A stretch of DNA of 64,000 nt from Reyranella sp. (GCA_029946105.1 JAQSDW010000016.1:1-64000), one strand, 5' to 3'; shown: positions 41,982-52,065, counted from the first letter of the stretch. Numbers and translations are program-made. The notes: a model not told the origin generated them from the sequence alone.

Positions 41982-43484
41982 ATGAACCTGAAGGGATGGC
42001 GTGCCGCGGGTGCGGCCTTTCTTGCCGGCGCGCTGGCGGCATTGGCGATGCCGCCGCTCTATTGGCTGCCGCTGGCCGTCGTGGGCATGGTCGTCTTCGT
42101 CTGGCTCTGGGAGACGGCACCCGGGCCACGCAGCGCCTTCCTGCGGGGCTGGGCGTGGGGCATCGGCCATTTCGCCGTCGGCTCCTACTGGATCCTCGAG
42201 GCTTTTTCCGTCCCGCCGGCCGACTACGAGTTGCTGGGACCACCGATTGTGGTCGGTCTGTCGGTGATCCTGGGCTTTTTCCCAGGCTTGGCAGCCGGGG
42301 TGGCGCGATGGGCGGCCCTGCGTTGGCCCGCGCTGGCGGGGCGCTATCGCCGTCTCATCCTCCTGGCGATCGCCTGGACCATTGCCGAATGGCTGCGCGG
42401 TCACGTCTTCACCGGCTATCCGTGGAATCCGCTTGGTCATGTCTGGGCCTTCGCGGCCCCCCTCGTACAGGGAGCGGCGCTGTTCGGCGTGTATGGGCTC
42501 GGGGCCTTCACCTTCCTCATCCTGGCGGCGCCGACCGCCGGATGGCGCGCCTCGATCGCTGCCCTGGTCGCGGCGGGCCTGGCCGGCGCCGTGGGGCAGG
42601 TGGCGATCCAGCCCGCCGCCGACGATGGGCCGCTGGTGCGCATCGTCCAGCCAAATATCCCGCAGTCCGAGAAATGGCGACCGGACACCCGGGCCCGGCA
42701 CCTGGCCAAGCTGATCGAGATGAGCCGCCGCCCCGGCTTCGACCGCCTCGCCGCCGTCATCTGGCCGGAGACGGCTCCCCCGTTCATCATCGAGCCGGGG
42801 TCACCGGCGTTGGAAGCCATGGCCGCGGCGGTGCCGCCCCGCGGCTACTTGCTGACCGGAGCTGCCCGCGGGACCGGCCGGCGCGAGGACGGCGTGTGGA
42901 ATTCGCTGCTGGTCATCGACCCGGCGGGCAGCATCGTCGCGCACTACGACAAGGTCCATCTGGTGCCGCTGGGCGAGTACATCCCGTTCCACAAGCAGCT
43001 TGCCCCGGTGTCCGGCCTCATCGGTCGCGGGTCGTTCGAAGTGGGTGAGGACCGCGTCACCCTTGGAATTCCCGGGCTGCCGTCTTTCTCGCCGGTGATC
43101 TGCTACGAGGTGATCTTCCCGGCAGCGGTGACGGGCCCCGGCGAGCGGCCCCGCTGGCTCCTGAACATCACCAACGATGCGTGGTTCGGCCTCTCGAGTG
43201 GCCCCTTCCAGCATCTCGCCAGCGCCCGCCTGCGGGCGGTGGAAGAAGGTTTGCCCATGATCCGCGTCGCCAACACCGGCGTATCCGCCGTGATCGACGC
43301 CTATGGCCGGGTCCTGGCGTCGCTCGACATGATGGAGGAAGGCATTATCGATCACCCCCTCCCGCAAGCGCGCGAGGTGACACCGTATGGTCGCTGGGGG
43401 GACGGCATCCTGTTGGTTATCCTGGCGTTGATGGGTGGCTGTTTGGTTGTGGGAGGAACGCGGGCTGGCCGGACTCGAACCTAG
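41982..43484 (+). CDS. lnt: Apolipoprotein N-acyltransferase
   Basis: This 500-residue inner-membrane enzyme adds the third acyl chain to lipoproteins. Several N-terminal membrane spans precede a nitrilase domain with the catalytic triad: Glu in VIWPETAPPF, Lys in YDKVHLVPLGEYIPF and Cys in VICYEVIFP. A final C-terminal span (GILLVILALMGGCLVVGG) follows. It starts 16 bp after corC, in the same operon. Confidence 0.96.
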   Translation: MNLKGWRAAGAAFLAGALAALAMPPLYWLPLAVVGMVVFVWLWETAPGPRSAFLRGWAWGIGHFAVGSYWILEAFSVPPADYELLGPPIVVGLSVILGFFPGLAAGVARWAALRWPALAGRYRRLILLAIAWTIAEWLRGHVFTGYPWNPLGHVWAFAAPLVQGAALFGVYGLGAFTFLILAAPTAGWRASIAALVAAGLAGAVGQVAIQPAADDGPLVRIVQPNIPQSEKWRPDTRARHLAKLIEMSRRPGFDRLAAVIWPETAPPFIIEPGSPALEAMAAAVPPRGYLLTGAARGTGRREDGVWNSLLVIDPAGSIVAHYDKVHLVPLGEYIPFHKQLAPVSGLIGRGSFEVGEDRVTLGIPGLPSFSPVICYEVIFPAAVTGPGERPRWLLNITNDAWFGLSSGPFQHLASARLRAVEEGLPMIRVANTGVSAVIDAYGRVLASLDMMEEGIIDHPLPQAREVTPYGRWGDGILLVILALMGGCLVVGGTRAGRTRT

Positions 43485-43566
43485 TCCGCTTCGACGGTCC
43501 ACCGGCCGGAGGTTCAGCTTGCATTATGAATAAGAGGGGCTAATGTGTTATGCAGCTTAGGCGTGC

Positions 43567-43583
43567 AGATATGCATTTCTGCA
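43567..43583. promoter_or_regulatory. Shared 17-bp motif, site 1 (before xre gene)
   Basis: AGATATGCATTTCTGCA, containing TGCA-N5-TGCA, about 100 bp upstream of the XRE regulator start. Near-identical copies occur at 52066 and 52539. It is a candidate regulator-binding site. Confidence 0.5.
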
Positions 43584-43684
43584 CATGTGAATTCTACGAT
43601 TCACCACGTGTCCTGAATGTATTTCCCGCCGATCATGCAACCGTATGGCCGTTAAGAAATCGCATATAAGAGGAACCTGGACCG

Positions 43685-44140
43685 ATGGCAAAATCTCATC
43701 CGGTTGACGTCCATGTAGGGTCGCGCATGCGTCAGCGGCGCACGCTCCTTGGCATGAGCCAGGAGAAGCTCGGGACGGCCGTCGGGCTCACGTTTCAGCA
43801 GATCCAGAAGTACGAGCGCGGGTCCAACCGGATTGGTTCGAGCCGGTTGTTCGAGTTCGCCAAGGTCCTGGACGTGCCGGTGTCGTATTTCTTCGACGAG
43901 ATGCCGGCCAACGCGCTGGCCGGGCGGCCGATGTCGGGTCGCGGCCGCAAGGGCTTCGGCGAGGCTGCCACGCCGTTCGAGCAGGAAAAGGACCCCTTGA
44001 TCAAGCGCGAAACCCTCGAACTGGTGCGCGCCTACTACAAGATCCGTGAGCCCCGTGTGCGCAAGCGCATCTTCGAGATGGTCAAGGCCGTGGGTGCGGC
44101 CAGCCACGCCGAAGTCCTGGGCGGCCGCAAAGGCCGCTAG
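43685..44140 (+). CDS. XRE-family helix-turn-helix regulator
   Basis: This 151-residue protein has a Cro/CI-type HTH at about residues 10-65 (VGSRMRQRRTLLGMSQEKLGTAVGLTFQQIQKYERGSNRIGSSRLFEFAKVLDVPVSYFF), closely resembling the PhrR/PraR group of rhizobia. A basic C-terminal tail follows with VRAYYKIREPRVRKRIFEMVKAVG. Its place between lnt and metK is conserved in alphaproteobacteria. The shared 17-bp motif upstream may be its own operator, which is untested. Confidence 0.92.
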   Translation: MAKSHPVDVHVGSRMRQRRTLLGMSQEKLGTAVGLTFQQIQKYERGSNRIGSSRLFEFAKVLDVPVSYFFDEMPANALAGRPMSGRGRKGFGEAATPFEQEKDPLIKRETLELVRAYYKIREPRVRKRIFEMVKAVGAASHAEVLGGRKGR

Positions 44141-44160
44141 GAGGAGGTCGCTGGGGAGAG

Positions 44161-44193
44161 GCGGTCCGGAGCTAGGGTTTTAGGGCCGCTTTT
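44161..44193 (+). terminator. Intrinsic terminator after xre gene
   Basis: GCGGTCC / GGGCCGC forms a 7-bp stem with one wobble around a 15-nt loop, followed by four T, about 20 bp past the XRE stop. Confidence 0.6.
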
Positions 44194-44366
44194 CTGTGCC
44201 TCTTGATTTTCATCGATAATTGGAGTTTTTAGCGGCGCGGCCTTGATGGTCGATGCCGCCGCGGACGGATTTGGACGACTTGCCACCGCGAAAATAAAGG
44301 CTAAGCCGGACGTTGGCGGCCCCTGCTGCCCTGCCCGGAGTCCAGTGTGAACTGTGGGAGGGTATT

Positions 44367-45653
44367 GTGGCGCTCAAGGACTATCTTTTTACCAGTGAAT
44401 CCGTCTCCGAAGGACATCCGGACAAGGTCAGCGACCAGATTTCGGACGCGATCCTCGACGCCTTCATTGCCAACGACGTCAAACTTGGCATTGCCGACGA
44501 CAGCCATGCCAACACACGCCTGGGCTGCGAGACGCTGGTCACGACCAACAAGATCGTGATCGCGGGCGAAGGCCGCGCTTCCGAGCCGTACATGAAGAAG
44601 TACGGCACGCACACGGTCGTCAACCGCGAAGCACTGACCGAAATCGCCCGCAACGTCGTGCGCGAGATCGGCTATGACCAGGACGGCTTCTCCTTCCATG
44701 GCGCCGACGTCGACGTCCTGTTGCACGGCCAGTCGCCCGACATCGCGATGGGTGTCGACGCCAAGAAGAAGGGCGGCAATCTCGGCGATCAGGAAGGCGC
44801 GGGCGACCAGGGCCTGATGTTCGGCTTCGCCTGCCGCGACAGCGAGGAATACGAGAAGGGCTCGTTCATGCCGGCCCCGATCTTCTTCTCGCACAAGATT
44901 CTCGAAGTGCTGAGCAAGGCCCGCCGTTCGGGTGAACTCGGCGACCTGCAGCCCGACGCCAAGAGCCAGGTGACGGTGCGCTATGTCGACGGCAAGGCCG
45001 TCGGCGCGGCCAAGGTCGTGGTCTCCACGCAGCACCGCGAGATCACGGCAAAGGGCAAGAAATACAACTCCGGCATGATCCGCGAGATGATCGCGGGTCA
45101 CGTCGCGAAGTCGCTGCCCAAGGGCTGGATGCCCAAGAAGGCCGCCGATTTCTTCGTCAACCCGACCGGCAATTTCGTCGTCGGCGGCCCCGACGGCGAT
45201 TGCGGCCTCACCGGGCGCAAGATCATCGTCGACACCTACGGCGGCTTCGCCCCGCACGGCGGCGGCGCTTTCTCGGGCAAGGACCCGACCAAGGTCGATC
45301 GGTCGGCTGCCTATGCCGCCCGCTATCTCGCCAAGAACGTCGTGGCCGCGGGCCTCGCCGACCGCTGCCTGATCCAGGTCGCCTATGCGATCGGCGTCGC
45401 CGATCCGATGTCGCTCTATGTCGACACCCAGGGCACCGGCAAGGTCGACGAGCGCAAGCTCGAGAAGATCCTCAATGACATCTTTCCGCTGCGCCCGACC
45501 AACATTCGCCGCGGCCTGCAACTCAACAAGCCGATCTACCAGCGCACGGCGGCCTACGGTCACTTCGGCCGCAAGCCCGAGCGCGACGGCGGCTTCTCGT
45601 GGGAGCGCACCGATCTGGTGCCCGAACTGAAGCGGGCGTTCGGCGCACGATAA
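44367..45653 (+). CDS. metK: S-adenosylmethionine synthetase
   Basis: Makes SAM from methionine and ATP. The 428-residue protein has [25 protein letters not shown], the ATP loop [13 protein letters not shown] and the phosphate loop [25 protein letters not shown] at 44367 has GGAGG 5 nt upstream; the ORF-track start at 44313 lacks support. I found no SAM or SAM/SAH riboswitch in its leader, unlike metX. The product is the ligand of the SAM-II element at 16516. Confidence 0.97.
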   Translation: MALKDYLFTSESVSEGHPDKVSDQISDAILDAFIANDVKLGIADDSHANTRLGCETLVTTNKIVIAGEGRASEPYMKKYGTHTVVNREALTEIARNVVREIGYDQDGFSFHGADVDVLLHGQSPDIAMGVDAKKKGGNLGDQEGAGDQGLMFGFACRDSEEYEKGSFMPAPIFFSHKILEVLSKARRSGELGDLQPDAKSQVTVRYVDGKAVGAAKVVVSTQHREITAKGKKYNSGMIREMIAGHVAKSLPKGWMPKKAADFFVNPTGNFVVGGPDGDCGLTGRKIIVDTYGGFAPHGGGAFSGKDPTKVDRSAAYAARYLAKNVVAAGLADRCLIQVAYAIGVADPMSLYVDTQGTGKVDERKLEKILNDIFPLRPTNIRRGLQLNKPIYQRTAAYGHFGRKPERDGGFSWERTDLVPELKRAFGAR

Positions 45654-45676
45654 ATCTGCGATCTGTCGATGACGAA

Positions 45677-45708
45677 AGGCGCGCGGACCTCCGGTCTGCG
45701 CGCCTTTT
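45677..45708 (+). terminator. Intrinsic terminator after metK
   Basis: AGGCGCGCGGACC / GGTCTGCGCGCCT is a 13-bp stem with one wobble and loop TCC, followed by TTTT, 23 bp past the metK stop. Confidence 0.85.
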
Positions 45709-45768
45709 GCATTAGGGACATGCCCTAAATGATTGGTTTTGCATGAATTTCTGATATTCTCGGGAGGG

Positions 45769-47988
45769 ATGGCTCCTCTCGAGAACGGCGGCTTCCAGCA
45801 ATCGGCCTGGGACAGCGAAGTCCGCCGGCCGATCGATTCTCTCATGCGGGCGCTGCTCTATGTCGCCCAGCAGATCGGACGGCCCGTCAGCGAAGCCGAC
45901 ATACGACGACTGACGGCAATTCCGGCGTCGGGCCTCGACGAGAGCGCCTTCCTCACGGCCGGCCAGCGACTGGGACTCGAGAGCTACGCCGTCGACCTTG
46001 CCGGCCAGCGGCTGGACGAGCTGCCAACTCCTTTCGTCGTGATCGGCGCCGCCAACCGGCCTGCCCACGTTGTCGTGGCCGCGGCCGGCGGCCAATGCAC
46101 GGTGCTCGACGTCGTCGAGGGACGCATCTGGCGCCTGGCGAGCGATGAAGTCATGGCGCTGGGCACCCGGGCGCTGGTGATGCGCGAGGCGGCGGCCCAC
46201 GAGCGGCGTCGGAAGTGGTACGCGCCCCTGTGGGTCCGCATTCGACCCGTCGTGCTGAAGCTTGCCGCGATGTCGTTCGTCATCAACGTCCTCGGCCTCG
46301 CCACGCCGCTCTTCATGATGGTCGTGTTCAACAAGGTGATCGGCCACGACGGGTGGGCTCAGGGATCGGAGGGGGCCGCCGCGATCATGATCGCGCTCTG
46401 CATCGGTATGCTGATCGCCTATGCACTCGACTTCGCGCTTCGCGTGGGGCGCGGCTGGATGTCGGCCCGAACCGGCGCCCGGCTCGACACCCTCATGAGC
46501 GGCGAAGTGCTCCATCATCTGATGCAGCTTCCCTATCGCCACTTCGAACGTACGCCCTCCGGCGTCATCGCCGAGCGCCTGCGCCAGCTCGACGTGCTGC
46601 GCGGCTTCTTCACCGGCCAGATGCCAGTCCTCGCCATCGACATCGCCTTCGTCGTGCTTTTCCTCGGTGCGACTTTCGCCATCAGCGCCACGCTGGGCAT
46701 GGTCACGGCGCTGGCGGTCCCGGTGGTGATCGGCGTGTCGCTCGCCACCCATCGCACCCAGCGCCGCCTCGCCGAAGAAAGCTTCCAGGCTCTGGCGGCC
46801 AAGAGTTCTACGCTAGCCGAGACGGTCGCCAACGCCGTCACCATCAAGGCGCTCGGGCTCGAGGCCGAGGCCGAAAAGCGCTGGCAGGCGCGCGTCGAAC
46901 AATCCGCCTGGACCAGCTTTCGCGCCAACAACCTCGCCAACGTCGCCTCCAGTGCGTCGGGCGCCCTGCAGCTCCTGGCGTCGCTGGCGATCGTTGCCAT
47001 CGGTGTCCACGAGATCGTCGATCATCGCCTGACGGTGGGTGCGCTGATCGCCGTCAACATGCTGGCGTCACGTGCCTTGCAGCCGATGCGCCAGCTGGTC
47101 ACGGCCTGGCATCAACTTCAGGCGGTCGTGGCGGCCTTCCGGCGTATCGATGGGCTGATGCATGAAGCGGTCGAGACGCCCGCCGGTACGGTGACGCCGA
47201 TGCCGCCGCTCGTGGGCAACGTGACCTTCGAGCGTGTCACCTATCGTGCCTGCGATGACACGCCCGCGATCCTGCAGGATGCCGACCTCGACATCGCCGC
47301 CGGCGAGATCCTGGGAATCGTCGGACCGTCAGGGTCCGGCAAGACCACGATCGCCAATCTCGTCCAGGGATTGTTCCGACCATCGAGCGGGCGGGTGATG
47401 GTCGACGGCACCGATGTCACGCACATTTCGCCGGCGCAGCTGCGCGGACAGATCGGCTGCGTGCCCCAGGAGCTGCAGCTCTTCACCGGCTCGGTGCGGG
47501 AAAACATCGCCATGGGCGTCACCAACAAGGATCCCGGCCGTGTCGTGACGGTGGCCAAGTTCGTCGGCGCCCATGATTTCATCCAGCGCCTGCCGCAGGG
47601 CTACAACACCGTGCTGGGCGAACGGGGGCAGGGGCTGTCGATGGGACAGCGGCAGCTGGTCTGCATCGCCCGCGCCCTGATCCGCAATCCGCGCATCCTC
47701 ATTCTCGACGAGGCGACCAGCGCCCTCGACCCGGCCACGGAGGAGCAGCTGCTGCGTCAGCTCAAGGCCAACACGCGCGGCCGCACCGTCATCATGATCA
47801 CCCACCGTCTGGCCCCGCTGGCGATTGCCGACCGGGTGGCGCTGGTCATGGATGGCCGCATCGAACGCGTCGGCCCGCCGACCGAGATCATGGCCTATGC
47901 GCGCATCCGCATGGCCGAGGCGAGCCGCGGCCGCGGTGCGCCGGGTTCCACGGCGGCACACACCGTGGCTCGCGCGATGATCGCCTAA
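45769..47988 (+). CDS. Type-I-secretion-like ABC exporter (peptidase C39-like domain, membrane domain and ATPase)
   Basis: About 739 residues. An N-terminal C39-like domain (LLYVAQQIGRPVSEADIRRL) lacks the catalytic Cys, as in HlyB/LapB. Next is a six-helix exporter domain with an RTX-exporter-like VNKVI/LMQLPYRHFERTPSGVIAERLRQ segment. The ATPase has Walker A GPSGSGKTT, signature LSMGQRQLVCIARAL and Walker B ILILDEATSALD. ATG 45769 directly abuts a GGGAGGG, so the start is uncertain. No HlyD-type adaptor, TolC or RTX substrate gene is adjacent. Confidence 0.88.
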   Translation: MAPLENGGFQQSAWDSEVRRPIDSLMRALLYVAQQIGRPVSEADIRRLTAIPASGLDESAFLTAGQRLGLESYAVDLAGQRLDELPTPFVVIGAANRPAHVVVAAAGGQCTVLDVVEGRIWRLASDEVMALGTRALVMREAAAHERRRKWYAPLWVRIRPVVLKLAAMSFVINVLGLATPLFMMVVFNKVIGHDGWAQGSEGAAAIMIALCIGMLIAYALDFALRVGRGWMSARTGARLDTLMSGEVLHHLMQLPYRHFERTPSGVIAERLRQLDVLRGFFTGQMPVLAIDIAFVVLFLGATFAISATLGMVTALAVPVVIGVSLATHRTQRRLAEESFQALAAKSSTLAETVANAVTIKALGLEAEAEKRWQARVEQSAWTSFRANNLANVASSASGALQLLASLAIVAIGVHEIVDHRLTVGALIAVNMLASRALQPMRQLVTAWHQLQAVVAAFRRIDGLMHEAVETPAGTVTPMPPLVGNVTFERVTYRACDDTPAILQDADLDIAAGEILGIVGPSGSGKTTIANLVQGLFRPSSGRVMVDGTDVTHISPAQLRGQIGCVPQELQLFTGSVRENIAMGVTNKDPGRVVTVAKFVGAHDFIQRLPQGYNTVLGERGQGLSMGQRQLVCIARALIRNPRILILDEATSALDPATEEQLLRQLKANTRGRTVIMITHRLAPLAIADRVALVMDGRIERVGPPTEIMAYARIRMAEASRGRGAPGSTAAHTVARAMIA

Positions 47989-48009
47989 TCGCCAAGACGC
48001 GGGTCGCCT

Positions 48010-48510
48010 CTAAACCATGTCGCCGAAGTCGGGGTCTTCTATGCGGGCCAGACGTTCAGAGGCCAGGCGTGCGCAGTCGACCAGCAGCGCCTTGCGGCGG
48101 GTGGCGGCGACCGGCCGGCGGGGCGGGGCGCGCAGGATCTCGCCGCCATAGGCGTCGGCCACGATCAGGCCGATCTCTTCCGGGATAAGTGCCTGCGGAA
48201 AGTCGACGGGGACGGCGACGTAGAGCTGGTCGCACCAGTCGAGATAGTCCGGCCACTTGCCGTCGACGCGCCAATCCTCGATCGACGATTTCACCTCGAC
48301 GATGACCAGCTCGCCGCCGCGGCCGACGGCGAAGATGTCGGCGCGCCGGCCGTCGGGCAGCGGCAGTTCGCGCAGCACCGAATGACCCGCCTGGCGCATC
48401 AGCCTGCAGGCGCCGCGGCAGACGGCGATGGTGACCTCGGGGCGCGCCTGTCGCGCTGCGGACGATGGTGTGGGCGCTGGAATGGGCGATGGGGGCGACG
48501 ATGGATCCAT
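48010..48510 (-). CDS. MmcB-family DNA repair protein
   Basis: This 166-residue protein has the restriction-endonuclease-like core of MmcB (LPDGRRADIFAVGRGGELVIVEVKSSIEDWRVDGKWPDYLDWCDQLYVAVP), with the D-(E)VK catalytic pattern visible in ADIFAV and VEVKSS. MmcB is an SOS-linked factor in Caulobacter. I did not find a LexA box of the GTTC-N7-GTTC type upstream. It diverges from the flavoprotein gene at 48573. Confidence 0.88.
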   Translation of the reverse strand: MDPSSPPSPIPAPTPSSAARQARPEVTIAVCRGACRLMRQAGHSVLRELPLPDGRRADIFAVGRGGELVIVEVKSSIEDWRVDGKWPDYLDWCDQLYVAVPVDFPQALIPEEIGLIVADAYGGEILRAPPRRPVAATRRKALLVDCARLASERLARIEDPDFGDMV

Positions 48511-48572
48511 GGCGGCGAAACCTAACGTTTCGCGCGTCGTCTGGCGATTGCCGCCATGCTAGTCACCAAGGC

Positions 48573-49991
48573 ATGTCGTCTCGAAATCTTGCCGAACTCG
48601 ATGCCTGTGTGCGGCGCGACCTGGCGCTGATCTCCTATCCCGAGCTGCGCTGGCTGCCGCCCGTCACCGGGCCGGACGGCGAGAAGGTCGTCGACGTGCT
48701 GATCGTGGGCGGCGGCCAGGGCGGTCAGGCGCTGTCGTTCAAGCTCAAGCTCGAACGCATCGACAATCACCTCGTGATCGACCGCGGCCCGGCCGGCGCC
48801 GAGGGGCCGTGGCGCACGTTCGGTCGCATGAAGACGCTCAGGACCTGGAAGACAGTCACCGGCCCCGATCTCGGTATCCCAAGCCTCACCTACCAGAGCT
48901 GGTTCGAGGCGCAGCATGGTGCTCCGGCCTTCGCGCGCCTGAACAAGATCGCGCGCGAGAGCTGGAGCGAATACCTGCACTGGCTGCGGCGCGTGCTGGC
49001 GCTTCCCATCGAGGTCGGCACGACCTTGCTCGGCCTCGAGCCGCACGGCGCCTTGCTCCGTGCGCGCGTCAGAGATGCCGCGGGCGAACGATCGATCCTG
49101 GCCCGCTACGTGGTGCTGGCGCATGGTATCGAGGCGAGTGGCCGGTGGACGATGCCGGCATTCGTCGAACGCTTGCCGTCCGGCGTGCGCGCCCATGCCG
49201 CCGAGGCTATCGACTTCGCCGCCCTCGCCGGCCGCCGCGTCGCGGTGCTCGGGGCTGGCGCGTCGGCTTTCGACAATGCCGCGACCGCGCTCGAAGCGGG
49301 AGCGGAGGTCCATCTGTTCTGCCGCCGGCCCGAGCTGCAGCGGGTGCAGCCCTACAAGTGGCTGTCGTTCCCGGCGTTCTTCCGGCACTTCGGCGACCTC
49401 GACGATGCGACGCGCTGGAAGTTCATGAACCACGTGCTGTCGTTGCGCGAGGCGCTGCCGGTCGAGACCTGGGACCGCGTGACCTCGCACGCCGCCTTCC
49501 ATCTACACACCGGCGCGCCGTGGCTCGATGCGCGCAGCGACGGCGCCGCGGCCATCGTCGCGACGCCCGCCGGCGATCATCGTTTCGATTTCCTGATCTG
49601 TGGCACCGGCTTCGACGTCGACCTCGATCTGCGGCCGGAACTGGCCACCATCGCGCCGCACGTGCGGACCTGGCAGGACGCCTACGTGCCGCCTGAGGCT
49701 GAGCGCAATGTGCGACTCGAACGCTATCCCTATCTCGGGCCGGGCTTCGAACTGCAGGAGCGGACACCGGGTGCCGCGCCGTGGCTCGGCCGGATCCGGC
49801 TGTTCAATTTCGGGTCGACGCTCAGCTTCGGGCCCAGCGGCTCGTCGATCAACGGCATGAAGTTCGCCGTGCCGCGGCTGATCGAGGGCCTGACGCGCGA
49901 CCTGTTCCGCGCCGAGGTCGACCGGCTGTGGCAGGGTCTCATCGCCTACGACACGCCGGAATTCCCGACACGCCTCGCGCGCGATCGCTAG
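48573..49991 (+). CDS. FAD/NAD(P)-binding oxidoreductase (flavin monooxygenase-like)
   Basis: About 472 residues with two dinucleotide folds: VDVLIVGGGQGGQALSFKL near residue 40 for FAD and RRVAVLGAGASAFDNAATALEAG in the middle for NAD(P)H. ICGTGFDVDLDLRPEL fits the C-terminal ATG-type motif of flavin monooxygenases. GPWRTFGRMKTLRTWK resembles the region beside the flavin. ATG at 48573 is preferred to the upstream ORF start, which overlaps mmcB. Substrate unknown. Confidence 0.87.
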   Translation: MSSRNLAELDACVRRDLALISYPELRWLPPVTGPDGEKVVDVLIVGGGQGGQALSFKLKLERIDNHLVIDRGPAGAEGPWRTFGRMKTLRTWKTVTGPDLGIPSLTYQSWFEAQHGAPAFARLNKIARESWSEYLHWLRRVLALPIEVGTTLLGLEPHGALLRARVRDAAGERSILARYVVLAHGIEASGRWTMPAFVERLPSGVRAHAAEAIDFAALAGRRVAVLGAGASAFDNAATALEAGAEVHLFCRRPELQRVQPYKWLSFPAFFRHFGDLDDATRWKFMNHVLSLREALPVETWDRVTSHAAFHLHTGAPWLDARSDGAAAIVATPAGDHRFDFLICGTGFDVDLDLRPELATIAPHVRTWQDAYVPPEAERNVRLERYPYLGPGFELQERTPGAAPWLGRIRLFNFGSTLSFGPSGSSINGMKFAVPRLIEGLTRDLFRAEVDRLWQGLIAYDTPEFPTRLARDR

Positions 49992-50001
49992 AGGCCGAGC
50001 G

Positions 50002-51201
50002 TCACGGCTTCGGCGGGACGAGGCGCAGGGGTACAGGATTGATCGGCACCTCCGGCGTCGGCGCGAATTTCTGGGCCAAGGCCTCCGCACGTTTGCGGTC
50101 GCGATCGGGAAGCTGCTCGCTGGTCTTTTCCCGGATCGTGCGCGACTCGGGATGGCCGCCGCGCTCGGCCAGGAGCAGCCATTTGTAGCCTTCGACCGGG
50201 TCCGCCGCGCCGCCGGCACCGCTCGTCAGCATGATGCCGTAGGCGTTCTGGGCCTCCGTTTGTCCCTGCTGCGCGGCCCGGCCGTACCAGAGCTGGGCCT
50301 GCGCCAGATCGCGCGTCACACCGGCACCGGCATAGTAGGCATTGGCAAGCTTGAACTGGGCCGATGGCACGCCGGCGTTCGCGGCGACTTCCAGCCAGGT
50401 GATTACCGAATGCAGGATCTTCTCGTTCGTCGCCTTGTCGCGCGAGGCGGGCGTTCGCGCCGCCATGTCGGCCAGCGCGAGGGCGGCCTCGGGAATCCCG
50501 CTCTGCTGCGCATGGATCAGCCAGCGGTGAGCGGCGACGGCGTCGCGTTTGATACCTGAGCCGTCGGCCAGGGCCATGCCGTAGCGCAGCGCGGCCGATG
50601 GGTGGCCTTTTTCGGCTGCCTGTCGATAGAGGTTGGTCGCGCGGACGGAATCGGCGCCGACCGGCCCCATGCTCTCCTCCATGGCGCGGCCCAGGACATA
50701 AAGCGCGTAAGGATCGCCATCGACGGCGGCTTTTTCGAGCCAGGCGCGCGCCTGGATGAGGTCGCGGGGGACGCCCTGGCCGCGCAGATAGAGCGTCCCG
50801 AGATTGAGTTGGGCGCGGCGGTGCCCCTTTTCCGCGGCGCGCGCGAACAGTTCGGCGGCGCGTGCGTCGTTGCGCGGTGTGCCGCCATCGCCCTGGGCGA
50901 AAACCAGCGCCAACCTGTGCGCGCCCTCGGCCGAACCGGCGTCGGCGGATTGCTGGATCAGTCGCAGGCCCTCGCGCTGGAGGCCTCGCTCCAGCAGGAT
51001 CGCGCCCAGCCATGCAGCAGCGTCGGCGTCGGCCGGTGCCAGCGTCCGCAGCGACGATTCGGCGGCGGCAAGATCGCCGGTCCGATACGCCGCCACCGCG
51101 GCGCGCAAAGCGGGCGAGGCGTTGCTGCTATCGTTCGATTGAGCGTGGGCGACGGTCGCGGCAAGCAGTGCCGCGAACGGCACGACTCGCCTCGCGATCA
51201 T
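50002..51201 (-). CDS. Secreted Sel1-repeat protein
   Basis: About 399 residues from ATG 51201, with a signal peptide (VVPFAALLAATVAHAQ). Many Sel1-like repeats follow: AAELFARAAEKGHRRAQLNLGTLYLRGQGVPRDL, ATNLYRQAAEKGHPSAALRYGMALADGSGI and AQLWYGRAAQQGQTEAQNAYGIMLTSGAGG. It is a periplasmic scaffold or signalling adaptor. The ATG overlaps the stop of the upstream Sel1 gene by 4 nt, so the two form one operon. Confidence 0.9.
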   Translation of the reverse strand: MIARRVVPFAALLAATVAHAQSNDSSNASPALRAAVAAYRTGDLAAAESSLRTLAPADADAAAWLGAILLERGLQREGLRLIQQSADAGSAEGAHRLALVFAQGDGGTPRNDARAAELFARAAEKGHRRAQLNLGTLYLRGQGVPRDLIQARAWLEKAAVDGDPYALYVLGRAMEESMGPVGADSVRATNLYRQAAEKGHPSAALRYGMALADGSGIKRDAVAAHRWLIHAQQSGIPEAALALADMAARTPASRDKATNEKILHSVITWLEVAANAGVPSAQFKLANAYYAGAGVTRDLAQAQLWYGRAAQQGQTEAQNAYGIMLTSGAGGAADPVEGYKWLLLAERGGHPESRTIREKTSEQLPDRDRKRAEALAQKFAPTPEVPINPVPLRLVPPKP

Positions 51202-51695
51202 TTGCTCTTGAAGGAGTAGGCCAGCGCCGCTGCCTTGGCCTTGGCGATATCGTCCGCAGTGAGGCCGCGGGCCGCCTGCTCGAGCGCGGCGCCGGCATTG
51301 GGCACGTTCCAGCGCTCGGCGATGGCGATCCATTTGTAGGCCTCGAAGGCACTCTTCGGCACGCCATTGCCTTCGGCAAAGGCGCCGGCCAACGGGATCA
51401 TCGCCGGCAGATAGCCGCGCTCGGAAGCATCCAGCAGCATCGGCGCGGCCTTGTTGATGTCGAAGAGCTTCGATTCGGCGCTGCCGTAGACATAGAATCC
51501 GAGGAGAAACTCGGCGCGCGGATCACGCTCCTTGGCGAGGGGCTGAAGCTCCTTCTCGGCGGCCGCCATGTCGCCGCCCTGCAAAGCCTTGAGAGCCTCC
51601 TCGAAGCCGGCGGCGGCGGGTTGCGCCATGAATGTCAGCAGGAGGACGGCGGCGGCCACGTAAAGCGCGGATCGAATGGAACGGACGTATCGCAC
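51198..51695 (-). CDS. Small secreted Sel1/TPR-like protein
   Basis: About 165 residues from GTG at 51695. A signal peptide (SALYVAAAVLLLTFMAQPAAA) is followed by Sel1-like units (GDMAAAEKELQPLAKERDPRAEFLLGFYVYGS, AAPMLLDASERGYLPAMIPLAGAFAEGNGVPKSAFEAYKWIAIAE). It is coupled to the larger Sel1 protein downstream, with which it probably interacts. The ORF-track N-terminus before residue 81 is not supported. Confidence 0.85.
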   Translation of the reverse strand: MRYVRSIRSALYVAAAVLLLTFMAQPAAAGFEEALKALQGGDMAAAEKELQPLAKERDPRAEFLLGFYVYGSAESKLFDINKAAPMLLDASERGYLPAMIPLAGAFAEGNGVPKSAFEAYKWIAIAERWNVPNAGAALEQAARGLTADDIAKAKAAALAYSFKSK

Positions 51696-52065
51696 AGGCG
51701 AGGACTCCCAATGGCGGCCGCTGCATTGGGCAGCCAATACGGTGAAGGCGGTCCGTCTAGCATGGAATTGGGGCCGAAACACGAAAGCGAGGCAGCTCGA
51801 CGGCGCGTTGTTACCCAAGGTGTGCTTGCCACGTCCATTCGACGCCAGCACGTATCCGGCGCACGCCGTCCCTCTCAAATCCGTCTGGCCGCGATCCTCT
51901 GTCGATTCGCTGCAAGGTCCCGGGTCGGATATCATAAGGCACTGATATTAAATGATAATTCGGGCGGAGCAGCGCAAATTCGAGCCAAACAGAACTACCC
52001 TTTTCGATTATCTTATGCGCGCAATATGCACGAATTATTGAGAATTGCGGGGAACGTCCCCAATC

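Noticed and set aside
44194-44366. SAM or SAM/SAH riboswitch before metK
   Set aside because: I looked for the SAM-II core and for the SAM/SAH pseudoknot consensus and found neither.
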